Source of the DNA: Cellulomonas fimi ATCC 484
Lineage (GTDB): Bacteria; Actinomycetota; Actinomycetes; Actinomycetales; Cellulomonadaceae
Assembly (NCBI RefSeq): GCF_000212695.1
Contig: NC_015514.1
Span: forward strand, 1,798,001-1,862,000
Length of the DNA: 64,000 nt
Direction: 5' to 3'
A program made the position numbers and the translations under genes. Shown here one piece after another: positions 60,401 to 64,000 of this stretch. The notes under the pieces are model-generated. The model searched no databases. It saw nothing but the letters and a program-made list of their open reading frames with translations, and was not told where the DNA came from. Position 1 is the stretch's first letter, and each line of letters begins with the position of its first letter.

Positions 60401-60803
60401 CGCGCGGCTCGTGCTGGCGCCCGCGTCGGCGCGCGTGGGCCAGCCCGACGTCGCCGAGCCCGCGCGGGCGCTCGCGCGGCACGTGCGCGAGTGGGCGTTC
60501 CTGCGGTCGACCGGCGTCGTCGACCACCCGGTGCTGGGCACCGCGGCGGTCGCGCTCGGGACCGCCGCGTGGGCGGACGGCGACGACGCGGCGGTCGACG
60601 ACGGCCTCGAGCTGTTCTGGCTCGCGGAGCTGCTGGGGTCGCGGCAGGACCTGCCGATGCTCCGCCGTGCGCCGCTCGAGGCGCGGGCGCGCCGGCTGGT
60701 CGGCGACGCGCGTGTCGAGGACGCCCGGCGTCGGGCGCGCGCCGTCGGCCGGCGGGGTGCGGCCGAACGCGCGTTCGCCCTCGTCGCGAGCCTGTGGTGC
60801 TGA
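57402..60803 (+). CDS. SARP/AfsR-like transcriptional regulator with NB-ARC and TPR domains
   Basis: This 1133-residue regulator has an OmpR-type winged-helix DNA-binding domain (about 10-90), a bacterial transcriptional activation domain (BTAD, about 95-240, DALRTFARLRAALADELGVDP), and an NTPase domain with Walker A GTGGLGKTSLALEV near residue 325 and LLVLDNCEHV. A helical, TPR-like region fills the rest. Such proteins activate neighbouring gene clusters on a nucleotide-dependent signal. It lies between two DrrAB-type exporters, one divergent and one convergent, which are its natural targets. The start is GTG, leaderless. Confidence 0.9.
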   Translation: MPPPPVAAVLGPVLVAGGRGGPDGRTSPGGPRARALVVALALAGGRTVPWRELAGDVWPDDGPADPRAALQTVVSRTRAATSHDVVASHDGGYALAGDSDLALARRHADEGRTALADARPSDALDTARSGLALWRGTPGADVADASPVLAEALAGAAAEVRGALRGVEVDALLALARPQDALGPALAAAQAAPTDEDVHLRLMRAQHAAGRTTDALRTFARLRAALADELGVDPRADVTAFNARLVTGDAPDAATDAATGTQPPGGVAGAAVGPRDVHDEPAGLPGRPPRAPVGLRAAARPLLGRADDLAAVDELLSGARLVTVLGTGGLGKTSLALEVARRRRDAEWVVVVELAGVRTDADVDVALADALGLGQAARSARLGDRLAATPDVRARAAERLAEGPALLVLDNCEHVVAGAAGLADDLLGAVAGLHVLTTSRTPLLVRGEQVHALAPLGVDDDGHGAAVDLFVERALAARPGATLPRDVVARVVSRLDGLPLAIELAAARVRTMTVEEVERRLDARFSLLRSGERLAPDRHRTLEAVIDWSWNLLTDAEQRVLRRLSVLPDGFGLDAAQAIGALTAPGAAAGGTDAWDVLDALDGLVLQSLCTVAEDRHPEGDGLPGVRYRMLETVREFGQLRLADAGETVAAHDAMLAWAAAFARTWSPALVEGDQPAAMRAVRAEQDNLLLALRTALDTGRRGEAYALYVLLGGHWSLRGAYEQVHGLGVELLGRTHGWRVDAAFADVAALALVWVTGMGVFGEGTLTARAVGRLRVVARALDGQLGPRTRAFVRLALAGSVPAAARELAVLRRSPDTYLAMLGHMLSAQLAENSGRVVVARRWVEVAHGLAVGRGDVWAEANNASFLGQIASEEGNPRETLAWAARARAGLRRIVADEELTQITWLELAGSVGAGDADRAEALCDELTVTATTGRAGGTGWAAPEITALALAGRGELAVLRGDVAAGLAHLQAAHATFGAVDSQAQASPWFVMVSAGWVARLVLAPASARVGQPDVAEPARALARHVREWAFLRSTGVVDHPVLGTAAVALGTAAWADGDDAAVDDGLELFWLAELLGSRQDLPMLRRAPLEARARRLVGDARVEDARRRARAVGRRGAAERAFALVASLWC

Positions 60804-60809
60804 GACGCC

Positions 60810-60844
60810 GACGGCCGCCCGGGCGCCGGGCCCGGGCGGCCGTC
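60810..60844. terminator. Bidirectional terminator after the SARP-like gene
   Basis: A perfect 14-base stem (GACGGCCGCCCGGG and complement) with a 7-base loop lies between the convergent SARP and permease genes. Confidence 0.8.
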
Positions 60845-60857
60845 GAGCGGTGCCACG

Positions 60858-61676
60858 TCAGGCGCGGCGCATGTACGCGCGGACGGCGAGCGGCGCGAAC
60901 ACACCGACGACGAGCGCGGAACCGAGCAGCGCCAGGCCCACCTCGCCCGTCGCCGTCCCGGTGTTGGCGAGCTCCCGGGCCGCGGTGATGAGGTGCGACA
61001 CGGGGTTGGCGTCGGCGAACACCTGCAGCGGGCGCGGCATGGTCGAGGTGTCGACGAAGGCGTTCGACAGGAACGTCAGCGGGAAGAGCACCATGAACGA
61101 GATGCCCTGCACGGACGACGCGGTGCGGCCGACGACGCCCGCGTACGCGAACACCCAGCTGATCGACCACGAGCACACGACGACGAGCAGGCCCGCCAGG
61201 ACGACGCCGCCGATCCCACCGCCCGGGCGGTAGCCCATGACGTAGCCCATCGTGAAGGTCAGGGTCGTCGCGATGACGTAGCGGATGGTGTCGGCCACGA
61301 GCGCGCCCGCAAGGGGGGCGACCCGCGCGATGGGCAGCGACCGGAAGCGGTCGAACACGCCCTTGTCCATGTCCTCGCGCAGCTGCACACCGGTGACCAC
61401 CGACGTCGTGATGACGGTCTGGACGAGGATGCCGGGGATGATCACGGGCAGGTAGTCGCGCACGCTGCCGGAGATCGCGCCGCCGAAGATGTACGTGAAC
61501 ATGAGCGTGAACAGGATCGGCTGCAGCGTGACGTCGAACAGCTGCTCCGGCGTGCGGCGTACCTTGAGCAGGCCGCGCCAGGCCATCGTGAGGGACTGCC
61601 GCACGGCGACGGGCAGGGGCACGCTGCGCGGCAGGGCGGACGTGCCGCTCGCGGGGGACAGGGTCGTGGCGGTCAT
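60858..61676 (-). CDS. ABC-2 type permease, second DrrB-like exporter
   Basis: This 272-residue membrane protein has about six transmembrane segments and the ABC-2 features QLFDVTLQPILFTLMFTYIFGGA and DRFRSLPIARVAPLAGALVAD, the DrrB consensus. FVDTSTMPRPLQVFADANPVSHLI resembles the corresponding stretch of the first permease (55396-56208), so the two pairs are paralogues. A cytoplasmic N-terminal tail of about 20 residues precedes the core. It overlaps its ATPase by 4 bases. Confidence 0.92.
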   Translation of the reverse strand: MTATTLSPASGTSALPRSVPLPVAVRQSLTMAWRGLLKVRRTPEQLFDVTLQPILFTLMFTYIFGGAISGSVRDYLPVIIPGILVQTVITTSVVTGVQLREDMDKGVFDRFRSLPIARVAPLAGALVADTIRYVIATTLTFTMGYVMGYRPGGGIGGVVLAGLLVVVCSWSISWVFAYAGVVGRTASSVQGISFMVLFPLTFLSNAFVDTSTMPRPLQVFADANPVSHLITAARELANTGTATGEVGLALLGSALVVGVFAPLAVRAYMRRA

Positions 61677-62674
61677 GCGAGGACCTTTCCTGCGGCGTCC
61701 GCCGCGGTCGTGGGGGCGTCGTCGGTCGGCTCGGCGGCGTGGCCGGTGAGGGTGAGGAACACCTCGTCGAGCGACGGCTTCTGCAGGGACAGCCCGTCGA
61801 CGGGGAGCCCGCGCTCCCGAAGCAGCACGAGCAGGTCGGTGACGGCGGCGGGGTCGTCGACCGGGACGGTGAGGCGCGCCGCCTCGGGGGAGACGGTGGG
61901 CTCGACGCGGAGCCGGTCGCGGACGGCCGCCGCGGCGGCGAGCACGTGCCCGGGGTCGGCGAGGCGCAGCTGCAGGGACTGCGTGCCGACGGCCGACTTC
62001 AGCTCGTCGGCGGTGCCCTCGGCGACGACGCGCCCGCGGTCGATGACGGCGATCCGGTCGGCGAGCTGGTCCGCCTCGTCGAGGTACTGCGTCGTGAGCA
62101 GGACGGTCGAGCCGGTCGCGACGAGCTCGCGGATCGTGTCCCACACCTGCGCGCGCGTCCGCGGGTCCAGCCCGGTGGTCGGCTCGTCGAGGAAGATGAG
62201 CGGCGGCTGCGCGATGAGGCTCGCCGCGAGGTCGAGCCGCCGCCGCATGCCGCCGGAGAAGTTGCGCAGCGGCTTGCTCGCGGCCTCGGTGAGCCCGAAG
62301 CGCTCCAGCAGCTCGGTCGACTTGGCCCGCGACGCGGCGCGGGACAGCCCGTGCAGGCGCGAGAACAGCACGAGGTTCTCGGTCGCGCTGAGCGTCTCGT
62401 CGACGGACGCGTACTGGCCGGTCACGCCGACGAGCTGGCGGACGACGTGCGGCTCGCGCACGACGTCGTGGCCGAGCACGCGGGCCGTGCCGGCGTCGGG
62501 CCGCAGCAGCGTCGCGAGCATGCGGATCGTCGTCGTCTTGCCCGCGCCGTTCGGGCCGAGCACGCCGTAGACGCTGCCCGTCCGCACGGTCAGGTCGACG
62601 CCGTCGACGGCACGCTGCTCGCCGAAGAGCTTGACGAGGCCCTCGGCCTCGATGGCCCAGGTCTGGTCGGTCAT
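61673..62674 (-). CDS. ABC transporter ATPase, second DrrA-like exporter
   Basis: This 333-residue ATPase pairs with the downstream permease. Walker A is GPNGAGKTT, the signature FSGGMRRRLDLAASLI, Walker B PPLIFLDEPTTGLDP, and LLTTQYLDEAD follows. The C-terminal LDEVFLTLTGHAAE is the DrrA-type tail. It is related to the first ATPase (56208-57236) but belongs to a distinct pair. Its promoter must lie in the roughly 100 bases before ctaA's stop codon; no clear -10 was seen there. GTCAG elements recur at 62722 and 62774-62788. Confidence 0.93.
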   Translation of the reverse strand: MTDQTWAIEAEGLVKLFGEQRAVDGVDLTVRTGSVYGVLGPNGAGKTTTIRMLATLLRPDAGTARVLGHDVVREPHVVRQLVGVTGQYASVDETLSATENLVLFSRLHGLSRAASRAKSTELLERFGLTEAASKPLRNFSGGMRRRLDLAASLIAQPPLIFLDEPTTGLDPRTRAQVWDTIRELVATGSTVLLTTQYLDEADQLADRIAVIDRGRVVAEGTADELKSAVGTQSLQLRLADPGHVLAAAAAVRDRLRVEPTVSPEAARLTVPVDDPAAVTDLLVLLRERGLPVDGLSLQKPSLDEVFLTLTGHAAEPTDDAPTTAADAAGKVLA

Positions 62675-62775
62675 GGGGTCCTCCCTGGTCGGTGTCGTGA
62701 CCAGGGTGGGCGGGGGGTGCTGTCAGTCCGCTGCCGAGCGGCGGCGAGCGGGCCGCCCGCGCTGTCGGGGCGCTG

Positions 62776-63753
62776 TCAGGCGGCTGTCAGCGGCGCGGCG
62801 GCGGGCGTCCCGGCGCCCGGCTCGACGGGCACCCGCCCGCGCGAGCGCAGCGTGCCGGCGAACGAGGCGACGCCCGCGGCGAGGAGCGCCGCGCCGATCA
62901 TGTGGAGGTTGACGAGCGCGATCGGCAGGCCCGTGAACAGCTGGACGTAGCCGATCAGGCCCTGCCCCAGGGTGACCGCGAGCAGCACGAGCCCGACGGT
63001 CCGTGTGCGCCCACCGACCTGCGCGCGCAGCACCCGCACGAGCATGACGACGAGCACCGCGACGAACAGCCAGACCGACGCCGCGTGCAGGCGGGCCACG
63101 GCGTACGGGTCGACCGCGAACCGGTAGCCGACCTCCTCGTCGCCCGAGTGCGGTCCGGCGCCCGTGACGACGACGCCGAGCACGAGCACCGCGACGGCGA
63201 GCAGGGCCAGCAGCCAGCGCAGCGCGTACGTGGTGCGGTCGACGAGCGGGACCGGCGGCGCGTCGCCCTCGGTGGACCGCACGAGCAGCCACGTCGAGAC
63301 GGCGACGAGCGCCATGGAGATGAGCATGTGCCCGCCGACGATCGCGGGGTGCAGGTCGACGAGCACGGTGATGCCGCCGACGACGGCCTGCACGGCGACG
63401 CCCGCGAGCGGCGCGAGCCCGAGCCAGCGGTAGGCGGCGGAGCGGCTGCGGTCGGTGAAGACGAGCAGGGCCACGGCGATCGCGAGGACGGCGAGCACGC
63501 CGGTGATCGTGCGGTTGCCGAACTCGATGAACGGGTGGATCGACGTCGCCTCGTGGAAGCGGGGCGTGAACTCGCCGGGCTCGCACTCGGGCCACGTGGA
63601 GCAGCCGAGGCCGGACCCCGTGAGCCGGACGGCGCCGCCCGTGCCGACGATGACGATCTGCGCGACGAGGTTCGCGACGATCGCGGGTCGCGTCCAGCGC
63701 GGCCGCAGCCGGTCGAGCAGGGGTGCGGCGGGGGCGGTGGCGGGCGTCGTCAC
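62776..63753 (-). CDS. ctaA: Heme A synthase (CtaA/Cox15)
   Basis: CtaA oxidises heme O to heme A for aa3-type cytochrome oxidase. The 325-residue membrane protein has about eight transmembrane segments. A pair of cysteines lies in the first outer loop (GLGCSTWPECEPGEF), the type associated with a disulfide. Conserved histidines occur in HPFIEFGNRTITG, GGHMLISMALVAV, ARLHAASVWLFV and VNLHMIGAALL. The GTG start at 63753 gives MTTPATAPAAP. It lies just before a permease fragment, as in other actinobacteria where ctaA neighbours an ABC transporter. Confidence 0.94.
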   Translation of the reverse strand: MTTPATAPAAPLLDRLRPRWTRPAIVANLVAQIVIVGTGGAVRLTGSGLGCSTWPECEPGEFTPRFHEATSIHPFIEFGNRTITGVLAVLAIAVALLVFTDRSRSAAYRWLGLAPLAGVAVQAVVGGITVLVDLHPAIVGGHMLISMALVAVSTWLLVRSTEGDAPPVPLVDRTTYALRWLLALLAVAVLVLGVVVTGAGPHSGDEEVGYRFAVDPYAVARLHAASVWLFVAVLVVMLVRVLRAQVGGRTRTVGLVLLAVTLGQGLIGYVQLFTGLPIALVNLHMIGAALLAAGVASFAGTLRSRGRVPVEPGAGTPAAAPLTAA

Positions 63754-63825
63754 GGCTCCCAGCCTACGGTCCGCACCGGCGCGTCCCGGCCCGTCCGGCG
63801 GGGGAGACGCGTCACGTCGGGCGGC

Positions 63826-64000
63826 TCAGTGCCAGCGGAACAGGCGACCCGCGCCCCAGCCGAGCGCGGCCGTCCAGCCGAGCAGCACGACGACCGACCA
63901 CGGAGGCAGCACGCCGTGCAGCAGCGTCTCGCGCATCGCCTCGCCGAGCGCGCCCGACGGCAGCAGCAGCGCGACGTGCGCGAGCGGTCCGGGCAGGCTG
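63826..64000 (-). CDS. ABC-2 permease, C-terminal end (cut by window edge)
   Basis: The last 57 codons of a minus-strand gene end at TGA 63826-63828. The translation (LPSGALGEAMRETLLHG, then the hydrophobic WSVVVLLGWTAALGWGAG, ending RLFRWH) is the typical C-terminus of an ABC-2 permease. A related transporter next to ctaA is common in actinobacteria. The rest is outside the window. Confidence 0.75.
   Translation of the reverse strand, partial: SLPGPLAHVALLLPSGALGEAMRETLLHGVLPPWSVVVLLGWTAALGWGAGRLFRWH

Overview
The window is chromosomal DNA from a high-GC actinobacterium, most likely Cellulomonas or a close relative in the Micrococcales. The 16S rRNA sequence, the helix 54 insertion in the 23S rRNA that is typical of high-GC Gram-positives, the GC-rich third codon positions, the frequent GTG starts and many leaderless-looking promoters all fit. 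Much of the gene order resembles what is known of Mycobacterium tuberculosis (infC-rpmI-rplT-tsnR-pheST-arg operon, and tyrS ... tlyA-nadK-recN-steA-steB-pyrG-nudix). I see no prophage, insertion sequence, CRISPR array or tRNA gene.

Layout. 1-928: the start of a catalase gene and its Fur-family repressor, on the minus strand. 1026-9720: translation genes (infC, rpmI, rplT, an rRNA methyltransferase, pheS, pheT) plus a 2',3'-cyclic phosphodiesterase and an RDD membrane protein. 9935-14890: a large secreted nuclease/5'-nucleotidase fusion. 15376-18590: a TPP riboswitch followed by thiM, thiE and a thiD-tenA fusion. 18637-21819: minus-strand TrpB2, a DsbA/FrnE-like protein and a quinone oxidoreductase. 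21830-30639: a complete arginine operon argCJBDFRGH behind two ARG boxes. 30644-33492: a nucleoside-kinase-like protein, a 3-methyladenine glycosylase and tyrS. 33531-39463: a full rrn operon (16S-23S-5S) with promoters and terminator.

39886-55255 holds a large RG-rich/TPR/acidic protein, a HAD phosphatase, tlyA, nadK, recN, then a tightly coupled cell-envelope cassette (steA, a 37-codon ORF, steB/mctB, a MraY/WecA-like membrane protein, murJ), then pyrG and a NUDIX ADP-ribose pyrophosphatase. 55396-62674 holds two DrrAB-type ABC transporters on either side of a SARP/AfsR-like regulator. The window ends with heme A synthase (ctaA) and the end of another ABC-2 permease.

The best candidates for something under-described are the coupled SteA/SteB/MraY-like/MurJ cassette and the 889-residue protein with an RG-rich head and acidic tail next to the rrn operon. 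Coordinates of RNA ends, promoters and operators are read by eye and should be taken as approximate.
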